Origin: Mucilaginibacter sabulilitoris
GTDB lineage: Bacteria > Bacteroidota > Bacteroidia > Sphingobacteriales > Sphingobacteriaceae
Direction of reading: 5' to 3'
DNA length: 64,000 bases
Assembly: GCF_034262375.1 (NCBI RefSeq)
Contig: NZ_CP139558.1
Location: 7,316,001 to 7,380,000 of the forward strand
The position numbers were made by a program, and so were the translations under genes. Positions 53,545-60,793 of this stretch are shown here, one piece after another. Each line of letters opens with the position of its first letter. The stretch's first letter is position 1. The notes below the pieces were generated by a model, which saw nothing but the letters and a program-made list of their open reading frames with translations, was not told the origin of the DNA and searched no databases.

Positions 53545-54339
53545 CTAAATAGTTTCCAATTGATGCCCGGTCAGTATCAAACCGATAATTACCGCGCCAA
53601 TCACAATACGGTACCAGCCAAATATCCTGAAACCCTTACGCTCAAGAAAGGTAATAAAGGTTTTAATAGCCAGCATGGCTACTATAAAGGCTATTATATT
53701 ACCAATAGCAAGCAGCTTAATCTCTTCGCCACTGAATATATGGCCTTCTTTATGAAAATCGTATAGCTTTTTAGCGGTTGCCGCAAACATGGTTGGCACC
53801 GCCAGGAAGAAAGAAAACTCGGCCGCGGCCGTACGGGTTAATTTTTGCGACATGCCACCCACAATGGTTGCTGCCGAACGTGAGGTACCGGGAATCATAG
53901 CCAAACACTGGAAAAAACCAATTTTAAGCGCGGTGAAATAATTGATATCCTTTTCTTCTTTAACAGTTGGTTTATTAAACCATTTGTCAACAAACAACAA
54001 TATAATACCACCCACAAACAGGGTAATACCTACGGTAAGCGCGCTTTCTAATAAAGCATCGATCTTTTTACTGAATAGTACGCCAAATATTGCCGCGGGG
54101 ATAAACGCCACTAACAACTTCAAATAAAAATTAACCGACTGTAAAAATCGCTTATGGTACAACACCACTACAGATAGTATGGCGCCCAGCTGTATAGCAA
54201 TGGTAAAAAGTTTAACAAAAGGGTCGGCAGCTATGCCCATTAGTGATGAGGCAACAATCATGTGCCCGGTTGACGAAACCGGTAAAAATTCTGTTATCCC
54301 TTCAATTATGGCAAGGATAATAACGTGAATAATATTCAT
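53545..54339 (-). CDS. uppP: Undecaprenyl-diphosphatase UppP (BacA)
   Basis: 264 residues, about eight membrane helices. The enzyme recycles undecaprenyl pyrophosphate, the lipid carrier for peptidoglycan and other envelope polymers. Signature blocks: AIIEGITEFLPVSSTGHMIV (with the EGxTEFLPVSSTGH motif) and QCLAMIPGTSRSAATIVGGM. It lies in the truB-uppP-DUF3098-ftsX order frequent in Bacteroidota, with 74 bp to the truB start and 35 bp to the DUF3098 stop. Confidence 0.97.
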   Translation of the reverse strand: MNIIHVIILAIIEGITEFLPVSSTGHMIVASSLMGIAADPFVKLFTIAIQLGAILSVVVLYHKRFLQSVNFYLKLLVAFIPAAIFGVLFSKKIDALLESALTVGITLFVGGIILLFVDKWFNKPTVKEEKDINYFTALKIGFFQCLAMIPGTSRSAATIVGGMSQKLTRTAAAEFSFFLAVPTMFAATAKKLYDFHKEGHIFSGEEIKLLAIGNIIAFIVAMLAIKTFITFLERKGFRIFGWYRIVIGAVIIGLILTGHQLETI

Positions 54340-54374
54340 TTGTAGGGTAGATGTGAAGATTTAGCTAATTGCAG

Positions 54375-54656
54375 TTAGTTAGTTGACGGCTTTTTTAATA
54401 TCGCGAAAAAGCCCAATGCAAATCCTCCTAATACCACAATTGGTGCGATAACAATTTTAGTTGTGCTATAAATATCTGTAGTGCCCGACATGAGTACAAA
54501 ACCAAAAGCTACTACAGCCACACTGATGATCAGCAACCTGTAATTGCTTTTATCAAATATAAACTGTACCGACTCGGTAGCGGTTGTTTTTGATGCTGGT
54601 TTTGCAGCTTGTGCTGTTGTTTTCACAGTTGAAGCCGGCTTAAATTGCTGTGCCAT
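54375..54656 (-). CDS. DUF3098 small membrane protein
   Basis: 93 residues. An Ala/Lys/Thr-rich N-terminus (about 30 residues) is followed by FIFDKSNYRLLIISVAVVAF-type sequence and two membrane helices (LLIISVAVVAFGFVLMSG; IVIAPIVVLGGFALGFFAIL). DUF3098 proteins lie beside ftsX and uppP in Bacteroidota. A link to cell division or envelope work is suggested by position only. Confidence 0.88.
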   Translation of the reverse strand: MAQQFKPASTVKTTAQAAKPASKTTATESVQFIFDKSNYRLLIISVAVVAFGFVLMSGTTDIYSTTKIVIAPIVVLGGFALGFFAILKKPSTN

Positions 54657-54798
54657 ATTTTTAATTATTGATTTATTGAGTTTGTGGGTTATTGATTGAA
54701 ACCCTTTTCAAACTCACAATTTAATTCTTTATTTACTATATCGCTGATCATCACCCTTGCAGGTTTTGAATTTTGACTTTTTAATTTTGACTTAAAAC

Positions 54799-55677
54799 TT
54801 ATCTGTATAAATCATATATTTTTAAACGTAAAAACTTATTAACCGCCAAAAAGGTACTAAAGGCCGAAATAAATATCCCAATGCCTATAACCCCTAAAAA
54901 CACTATGCCAAACTCAGTATAGTTTTGCAGCATTACCAAATCGGGCACTTGCTTGTAACCCAGGTAAAGGGTGGCTACCAGTATAATTATGGCTATTAAA
55001 CCGCCCAAAAGCCCATGCCATATACCATAGAGTAAAAATGGTTTGCGGATAAATCCTTTGGTAGCTCCTACCAGCTGCATCGATTTGATCAGGAAACGTT
55101 GTGAATAAATAGCCAGTCTGATGGTATTGTTTATTAAAGCTACAGAAAGTACCACAAATATACCTGCAAACACCAAAATCACCAAACTGATGGAAGTCAC
55201 ATTCTGGTTCATCTGGTCAACCAGTGATTGCTGGTACTTTACTTCTTTTACCAACGAATTTTTCAGCAGGTCAGCTTTAAATTTTTCAATGTCTTTATTA
55301 TTGGCATAATCGGCTTTTAAGTATACGTCAAGTGACTGTGAAAGAGGGTTATATCCTAAGAATTTTACAAAATCCTCGCCCAAGTCTTTTTGCAGATTAC
55401 GTGCGGCCAATTCCTTGCTTACATACTGGGTCTGCTTAACCATTGGGTTAGCATCCAGCTGTTTCTGTAATTGAAGCACATCGGTTTCATGGGCGGCATC
55501 ATCCACAAAAATGTTGAGCACAATGTTTTCCTTTACATAGCGCGACAAGTTATTGGCGTGTACCAGTATAAGCCCTAATAAACCTATCATTACCAGCACC
55601 ATAGCAATACCAAATACAGTAGATATGTATATGGTTTTTATTTTTTTTGTCGATGCGCTTGCTTCAAATTCTTCCAT
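54799..55677 (-). CDS. ftsX: Cell division protein FtsX (ABC-type permease component)
   Basis: 292 residues from the ATG at 55677 (MEEFEASASTKKIKT). Six more residues are possible from 55695, but they are encoded by a 7-bp tandem repeat and are unlikely to be native. Four helices in the FtsX layout: YISTVFGIAMVLVMIGLLGL, a periplasmic domain of about 120 residues with NIVLNIFVDDAAHETDVLQL, then SISLVILVFAGIFVVLSVAL, and two at the C-terminus. The final FLRLKIYDLYR is typical. With FtsE it controls septal peptidoglycan hydrolysis; no ftsE is in this window. Confidence 0.93.
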   Translation of the reverse strand: MEEFEASASTKKIKTIYISTVFGIAMVLVMIGLLGLILVHANNLSRYVKENIVLNIFVDDAAHETDVLQLQKQLDANPMVKQTQYVSKELAARNLQKDLGEDFVKFLGYNPLSQSLDVYLKADYANNKDIEKFKADLLKNSLVKEVKYQQSLVDQMNQNVTSISLVILVFAGIFVVLSVALINNTIRLAIYSQRFLIKSMQLVGATKGFIRKPFLLYGIWHGLLGGLIAIIILVATLYLGYKQVPDLVMLQNYTEFGIVFLGVIGIGIFISAFSTFLAVNKFLRLKIYDLYR

Positions 55678-55678
55678 G

Positions 55679-55714
55679 TCTGAGATTTGAGACATGAGAT
55701 TTGAGATTTGAGAT
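55679..55714. repeat. 7-bp-period repeat abutting the ftsX start
   Basis: ctgagatttgagacatgaga followed by tttgagatttgagata, about five units of gagattt. It begins within 2 bp of the preferred ftsX ATG and supplies the codons of the longer alternative start. Confidence 0.85.
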
Positions 55715-56009
55715 AAAACAACTTGCCTGAAGCTGTCTCATATCTAACATCTGATATCTCACATCTATATTTGTGCGAAAATAAGAAACCCGCCCTAAAG
55801 GTAAAAGTTTATTGGTTATAAATATTGTTTAATACCTTATTACACCAATAGTTTTAACATTTATTAACGCTTTTGTCTGAACCCTGATTAAATAAGTTAG
55901 GAGTTAATACGATTTCACTTTGCAGGTCAAAATCCAAAAATCTGATTAATCCGCCTAATCCCGGTTCAGACAGCCTTAAACAAAGCATTGATCCATTTGT
56001 TAATACCAT

Positions 56010-56243
56010 ATGACAAAGCCAGCAAATTCATCTGCCAAACCATCGCCCTCAGATACGCCTACCAACCGGCCGCGTGACGACGGCGGCAAAAGCAAAGTAC
56101 GTAAGGAAGACAAACAATACCATGCCGATAAACCCCACGGAGGCAATATCGCCAAAAAGCACGAGAAGGAAGAGCAACCTGTTGACCCGATAAAAAACCC
56201 GCCCAAGGAAAAGGGAATGGATAAGGGCAAGGTGCAGCCGTAG
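56010..56243 (+). CDS. Small Lys/Pro-rich hypothetical protein, 77 residues
   Basis: Starts MTKPANSSAKPSPSDTPTNR, continues PRDDGGKSKVRKEDKQYHAD and ends EKGMDKGKVQP. It is strongly polar, with no hydrophobic segment, and probably unstructured. It is read against the direction of its neighbours. A near-consensus -7 (TCACTTTG) lies upstream near 55916. The reverse frame on the other strand is a shadow. Similar proteins are common in Sphingobacteriaceae; function unknown. Confidence 0.65.
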   Translation: MTKPANSSAKPSPSDTPTNRPRDDGGKSKVRKEDKQYHADKPHGGNIAKKHEKEEQPVDPIKNPPKEKGMDKGKVQP

Positions 56244-56257
56244 TTACGAATTGTGGC

Positions 56258-56332
56258 TGTCATCCTGAGCTCGTCGAAGGATGGTGCGGAGAGGCCGTTA
56301 CACGCGAGTCTTCGATAAGCTCAGACTGACAC
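56258..56332. repeat. REP-like palindrome, copy 3
   Basis: tgtcatcctgagctcgtcga and aggatgg are answered by tcttcgataagctcagactg and aca. It is an imperfect inverted repeat around gaggcc, more diverged than copies 1 and 2. It lies just after the 77-residue gene. Confidence 0.75.
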
Positions 56333-56349
56333 CCGTATTTTTAAAACCT

Positions 56350-58149
56350 CTACCTCGCTATACCTGCTGAGTTAAACTGCAGATCGTAGAGTTTACGGTA
56401 GTGGCCATTTTCAATTTTAAGGAGTTCCTGGTGGGTACCGCTTTCCATGATCTCGCCGTGATCGAGCACTATGATGCGGTCGGCGTTTTGTATGGTTGAC
56501 AGACGGTGTGCAATTACTATGGCCGTACGCCCTTGCATCAATTTATTAATGGCATTCTGTATCAGTATCTCCGTTTCGGTATCAACAGATGAGGTAGCTT
56601 CGTCCAGCACCAATATTGCCGGGTTGTATACTAGCGCCCTGATAAATGAGATGAGCTGTGCCTGCCCTGCCGAAAGCGTAGAGCCCCTTTCCATCACGTT
56701 ATAATCGTATCCGCCGGGCAGGCGTTCTATAAATTCATGCGCGCCCACATCTTTAGCGGCAACTATGATCTCTTCCCGGGTAATGCTAGTATTGTTAAGA
56801 CTGATGTTGTTGCCAATGGTATCGGTAAATAAAAATACATCCTGAATAACAGTGGCTATCTGCGAGCGCAAAAACTCCACCTGGTATTCGCGTATATCGT
56901 GCCCGTCTACCTTTACAGTGCCGGCTCCAATTTCATAAAAGCGGTTCAGTATATTAATGGTAGATGATTTACCGGCACCGGTAGCACCAACAAGGGCCAG
57001 TGTTTCGCCCGGTTTTACGCGAAAGTTGATGTCCTTTAATACCCAATTTTCATCATTATAAGCAAACCATACTTTGTTAAATTCAATATCGCCCTGCAAA
57101 CGACCGGTATTGATCTGTCCGTTATCAACAGCTACTTCGTCGGTATCAAGCACCTTAAATATGCGGTCGGCGCCTACCATACCCATTTGCAGGGTATTAA
57201 ATTTATCGGCCAACTGGCGTATAGGCCTGAAAAGCATATTGAGCAATACAATAAAGCCAGTGATAACACCCGGGGTGATACCGCCGGGGCGTGCCGAAAT
57301 AGCCGACAGCTGACTATCAGACAGCATGCGCTTACAGCCGTACCATACCAACAGACCCATACAAATGGCAAACAATATTTCAACAACGGGGAAAAATATG
57401 GAGTAATACCAATTGGAGCGGATGTTGGCATCCCTGTATTTTTTGTTAACCGCCTTAAACTTGCGCATTTCCTGATCTTCGCGGGCAAACAGCTGTATAA
57501 TACTGATGCCCGAAATATGCTCGGCCAAAAAGGTATTTAAGCGGGCAACCTGCGTACGTACTTCCTGAAAAGACGACTTAATAGCCTCTTTAAAAACATA
57601 GGTTGAAGCAAACAAGAATGGCATCGGGATAAGCGTAATAAGGGCCAGTTTCCAGTCCTGGTACAGCATGAAACCAATTACCGCTAATACCAGAAGCATA
57701 TCGCCCATGATAGAAATAAGCCCTTCCGAAAATATATCAGCAATGGTTTCCAGATCAGACACGGTACGGGTAATCAGCATTCCGATAGGTGTACGGTCGA
57801 AATATTTAAGGCGAAGACTGGTAATGTGGTTAAAAATGTCTATCCGCAGATCGCGGATAACAGATTGACCTAACGAGTTGGTTAAGTAGGTCTGATAATA
57901 TTGCGCTACGGTTTGTACAATAAGCTGCGCTATCATGAGCGCCACCATGAACACCAGTCCGTCATAATCATCATTCAGGATATTAACATCAAGTGTACGC
58001 TGAATAAGAATTGGCTGTATGAGCGCGCTTACTGCTAAGAAAATGGTTAAGAACGCGGCTACCACAAATGTGCCGTTGTAGGGTTTTACGTAGTGCATCA
58101 CCCGTTTTAACAGTTTCCAATCAAGCGCTTTTCCGGTTACTTCAGACAT
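56350..58149 (-). CDS. ABC exporter with fused membrane and ATPase domains (MsbA/MDR-like)
   Basis: 599 residues, the half-transporter length. The membrane domain (about 1-320) has six helices and conserved HITSLRLKYFDRTPIGMLIT. The nucleotide-binding domain has Walker A in LALVGATGAGKSSTINILNR, a Q-loop, signature GSTLSAGQAQLISFIRALVY, Walker B in AILVLDEATSSVDTETEILI, and the H-loop VIAHRLSTIQNADRIIVLDH. The signature is LSAGQ rather than LSGGQ. It would dimerise to export lipids, drugs or other compounds; substrate unknown. A 7-bp-period repeat stands 11 bp before its ATG. Confidence 0.95.
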   Translation of the reverse strand: MSEVTGKALDWKLLKRVMHYVKPYNGTFVVAAFLTIFLAVSALIQPILIQRTLDVNILNDDYDGLVFMVALMIAQLIVQTVAQYYQTYLTNSLGQSVIRDLRIDIFNHITSLRLKYFDRTPIGMLITRTVSDLETIADIFSEGLISIMGDMLLVLAVIGFMLYQDWKLALITLIPMPFLFASTYVFKEAIKSSFQEVRTQVARLNTFLAEHISGISIIQLFAREDQEMRKFKAVNKKYRDANIRSNWYYSIFFPVVEILFAICMGLLVWYGCKRMLSDSQLSAISARPGGITPGVITGFIVLLNMLFRPIRQLADKFNTLQMGMVGADRIFKVLDTDEVAVDNGQINTGRLQGDIEFNKVWFAYNDENWVLKDINFRVKPGETLALVGATGAGKSSTINILNRFYEIGAGTVKVDGHDIREYQVEFLRSQIATVIQDVFLFTDTIGNNISLNNTSITREEIIVAAKDVGAHEFIERLPGGYDYNVMERGSTLSAGQAQLISFIRALVYNPAILVLDEATSSVDTETEILIQNAINKLMQGRTAIVIAHRLSTIQNADRIIVLDHGEIMESGTHQELLKIENGHYRKLYDLQFNSAGIAR

Positions 58150-58159
58150 TTTTTATTTT

Positions 58160-58184
58160 GGATTTCGGATGTTCGATTTCGGAT
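58160..58184. repeat. 7-bp-period repeat upstream of the ABC exporter
   Basis: ggatttcggatgttcgattt then cggat, an exact 25-bp copy of part of 37786-37810 upstream of bshC, made of gatttcg variants. A further set, attccgaaatcgaaattccg followed by aaatccgat (58223-58251), is the inverted form and could pair with it. Confidence 0.85.
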
Positions 58185-58260
58185 TTATACAATAATACAA
58201 CTCTTAAATATTTATCTATCACAATTCCGAAATCGAAATTCCGAAATCCGATATAACCAC

Positions 58261-59058
58261 CTACAGGTAGGTATACTTCACCTCCGTTAAATACAACCCG
58301 CAGGCGGGTACGCTGGTACCGGCATTTGAGCGGTTTTTACTTTCAATTATCTGGCGCACGGCTTCGGGTGCTATTTCCTGCTTGCCTACCATCATCAGCG
58401 TGCCCACGATGGCCCGCACCATGTTTCGTAAAAACCTATCGGCCGAAATATGGAAAACCATACCCTGCTCCGTTCTTTCCCATACGGCCCGGCTTATTTT
58501 ACAATTATTGGTTTTAACCTGTGTATTTGATTTACTGAAACAGCTAAAATCAATATATTCCATCATGATGGCAGCGGCCTGGTTCATCAGGTCTATATCG
58601 GGCACATCACGCAATTGCCATGAATATCCGCGTAAAAAAGGGTCTTTATTAAAATGTATATGGTATTGATATGATCGTAGAGTAGCATCAAACCGTGCAT
58701 GCGCACAGACATGAACCGGAATGATATTTTTTATGGCGATATCTGGCGGAAGAATTGAATTTAAACTGCGAATTTTTAGTCCATAATCGATGACCGATGG
58801 TTCATGGTTATTGATTTCACCACCGCCTGTGGACAATGGATTGTAGGGCTCCACATCAAAATGCGCAAAAAATTCACGGGCATGCACGCCTGTATCGGTA
58901 CGGCCGCAGCCAGTGGTTTCAACAGGTTGCCGCAAAATAGTTGCCAGGGCCTTATTCAGTACCTCCTGCACACTTTCAGCATTTTGCTGTACCTGCCAGC
59001 CATGATAGTTGGTGCCATCATAAGCCAGTTCAATAAAATAGCGTTGTTTAGCCGTCAC
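58261..59058 (-). CDS. truA: tRNA pseudouridine(38-40) synthase TruA
   Basis: 265 residues from a GTG at 59058. TruA converts uridines 38-40 of the tRNA anticodon stem. Motifs: RYFIELAYDGTNYHGWQVQQ, TTGCGRTDTGVHAREFFAHF (catalytic Asp in RTDxGVHA), and SADRFLRNMVRAIVGTLMMV. A TAnnTTTG element ends only 5 bp before the GTG, so the message may be leaderless. Confidence 0.96.
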   Translation of the reverse strand: MTAKQRYFIELAYDGTNYHGWQVQQNAESVQEVLNKALATILRQPVETTGCGRTDTGVHAREFFAHFDVEPYNPLSTGGGEINNHEPSVIDYGLKIRSLNSILPPDIAIKNIIPVHVCAHARFDATLRSYQYHIHFNKDPFLRGYSWQLRDVPDIDLMNQAAAIMMEYIDFSCFSKSNTQVKTNNCKISRAVWERTEQGMVFHISADRFLRNMVRAIVGTLMMVGKQEIAPEAVRQIIESKNRSNAGTSVPACGLYLTEVKYTYL

Positions 59059-59062
59059 GCGG

Positions 59063-59070
59063 CAAAGTTA
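59063..59070 (-). promoter_or_regulatory. Bacteroidota -7 element next to the truA start
   Basis: The minus strand reads TAACTTTG, matching TAnnTTTG. The expected transcript start (about 6-7 nt downstream) falls on the GTG start codon itself. Confidence 0.5.
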
Positions 59071-59114
59071 ACAATATGCGGGGTAAGGGAATTCATTATT
59101 TGGTCAAAGTTGAG

Positions 59115-59290
59115 GGGGCAGGTGAAGACTCACCCCGGCATCGCTTCGCTCGCCGACGCTCTCTACGCCTGCGGCGCAAAGAGGGGATTTTCTTTTTTGG
59201 GGGAGGGATAAAAAATTGCATTTTTCCAAACCCTCTTTGCGGCGGAGCCGTAGAGGGTGGTCCAGCGAAGCGCAGATCGGGTGAGTCGGC
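59115..59290. repeat. Dispersed mosaic repeat, family 3 copy 1
   Basis: The left half reads ctcaccccggcatcgcttcg, then ctctacgcctgcggcgcaaa and gaggg. The right half is roughly its inverse: ccctctttgcggcggagccg, tagaggg, then gcgaagcgcagatcgggtga. A related, more decayed unit is at 60428-60590. It overlaps no real gene. Confidence 0.7.
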
Positions 59291-59821
59291 TTACGGAGCC
59301 GGCTCGCTGATATATTCTTTATAGATAGACTCAAACATGATCCTGTCTTCCACCGCCTGGTTAAAAGGTTTATCTAAAAAAGTATTGCTGTACCCTATGG
59401 CCCTTGCCAGGTTTTTTAATACCTTAAAATAAGTAACCTCAATACCTTCAATTAACTGCAGGTAAAAAACGATAAAAACATCGCGCTCCATTGGAGTTTT
59501 ACCCGCCTTAATGGCCGATATATAGGCTTCAAGGGTCATGGCCTTCATCCCCAAAACACTGATTTTAGACTGATCTTCGCTGATGGAATTAAATATGCCG
59601 TCGAGGTGCTGCAATTGTTCTGCGGCGTCGTTAGTACACTCCTGAATAGCGTTTTTTAAAAACTGCAGTGTTGCCAAACCTTTAATCTCTTCAAAAAAAT
59701 TTATCAGGTGTTGTTTGCCGCAATAAATGCTGTTGAGGTGTTCCAGAAATATTTTTTTTAAATGCTCGTCTTCAAACTTCACATCCTGTGGAGAAAGGTC
59801 ATTAACTGGGGGTCGGGTCAT
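59291..59821 (-). CDS. DUF892 ferritin-like protein (YciE/YciF family)
   Basis: 176 residues, all helical. The N-terminal block (KIFLEHLNSIYCGKQHLINF) and the later AMTLEAYISAIKAGK and FYLQLIEGIEVTYFKVLKNL correspond to the four-helix YciF bundle. Family members are small soluble proteins linked to stress; metal binding is proposed but the function is unsettled. The acidic ligands seem only partly conserved here (Glu in FLEHL, Glu in LEAYI, Glu in IEGIE). Confidence 0.78.
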   Translation of the reverse strand: MTRPPVNDLSPQDVKFEDEHLKKIFLEHLNSIYCGKQHLINFFEEIKGLATLQFLKNAIQECTNDAAEQLQHLDGIFNSISEDQSKISVLGMKAMTLEAYISAIKAGKTPMERDVFIVFYLQLIEGIEVTYFKVLKNLARAIGYSNTFLDKPFNQAVEDRIMFESIYKEYISEPAP

Positions 59822-59930
59822 TGCACTAGTTATTTAATCGGAAAATCATTATAAATATACAGCATTAATTTATCATTAAAAGCAAATTCACCGATCAATA
59901 AAAATGCCCTGCGGCAATAATTAAAACAAT

Positions 59931-59938
59931 TATATTTG
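59931..59938 (+). promoter_or_regulatory. Bacteroidota -7 element for the DUF4293 gene
   Basis: tatatttg matches TAnnTTTG. Transcription would begin near 59945, about 13 nt before the ATG at 59958. Confidence 0.6.
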
Positions 59939-59957
59939 CCTTTATAATTTTACTATC

Positions 59958-60425
59958 ATGCTGCAACGAATACAAAGCGTTTACCTGTTATTTGCCAGCC
60001 TTGTGCTGTTTGCCCTGTTCTTTTTTCCACTGGCGCACAATGTTTATGTAGCCGGCAAACCAGTAAGCATTATGGTTACAGGAATTCTCCAGGACGATAA
60101 TGGCGCGCAAAAACATACCGAATCTTTTACAGCCCTTACGGCCGCAACTGCCATTGCGGGGTTAATACCGCTGGTCATTATTTTTCTGTTCAAAAACCGC
60201 AAACAACAAATAATGCTTTGCTATGCTGCCATAGTGATCTTAATTGGTTATAGCTTTTGGATGGCCCAAACCGTTAAAGGCGCAGTAGGCAGCATCCAGC
60301 TCGATGCGCGCACCATGGGTATTGGATTATTCCTTACCTCGATAAGCATTGTATTGCTGATCATGGCTGCCAAAAGCATTCAAAGAGATGAAAAGCTGAT
60401 AAAATCGGCTGATAGGTTGAGGTAA
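59958..60425 (+). CDS. DUF4293 membrane protein
   Basis: 155 residues starting MLQRIQSVYLLFASLVLFAL, the conserved DUF4293 opening. Four hydrophobic helices are visible: 7-27, TAATAIAGLIPLVIIFLF, QIMLCYAAIVILIGYSFWMA, and GIGLFLTSISIVLLIMAAKS. It is a small inner-membrane protein limited to Bacteroidota with unknown role. Confidence 0.9.
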   Translation: MLQRIQSVYLLFASLVLFALFFFPLAHNVYVAGKPVSIMVTGILQDDNGAQKHTESFTALTAATAIAGLIPLVIIFLFKNRKQQIMLCYAAIVILIGYSFWMAQTVKGAVGSIQLDARTMGIGLFLTSISIVLLIMAAKSIQRDEKLIKSADRLR

Positions 60426-60427
60426 AG

Positions 60428-60590
60428 ATTTACCCGCCTGTGCTTCGCTGGGCAACCCTTTAAGCCTGCGGTGGAAAGAGGATTAAGAACTAATAAAAGA
60501 ACTAAAGATAAAAGACATTATACTTAACCCTCTTTGCTGCAAAGCCAAAGAGAGGATCGGTAAGTGAAGCGATGCCGGGGCGAGTTTAAA
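60428..60590. repeat. Dispersed mosaic repeat, family 3 copy 2, in a 370-bp spacer
   Basis: Words tttacccgcctgtgcttcgc, aagcctgcggtggaaagagg, then aaccctctttgctgcaaagc and gaagcgatgccggggcgag mirror those at 59115-59290. Between them is an AT-rich filler. The rest of the spacer to 60793 holds the helicase promoter. Confidence 0.65.
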
Positions 60591-60744
60591 CCGCAGAACC
60601 CGCCCAAGCCCTATATTCCTGATACAAAGCAAGTTTTGCCCCTCACACAAGTATCAAAACTGCAAAAAACAGCTGCTTTTTGAGCCAGAAAATCCCATAT
60701 TGGCAATAAATAAAAAAGGCATAGGAATTTAAATTTAAAGTTGC

Positions 60745-60752
60745 TATCTTTG
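60745..60752 (+). promoter_or_regulatory. Bacteroidota -7 element for the RNA helicase
   Basis: tatctttg matches TAnnTTTG. The leader of about 35 nt contains atttggcgatgttgccaaat, a 7-bp stem with a 6-nt loop just before the start codon region. That could be a cold-responsive or autoregulatory hairpin. Confidence 0.65.
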
Positions 60753-60793
60753 CGCCCGATTTGGCGATGTTGCCAAATTCGTTATTTTAATTC

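Noticed and set aside
37781..58251. Short repeats considered as CRISPR arrays
   Set aside because: Units are 7 bp with no unique spacers of 30-40 bp and no cas genes nearby.
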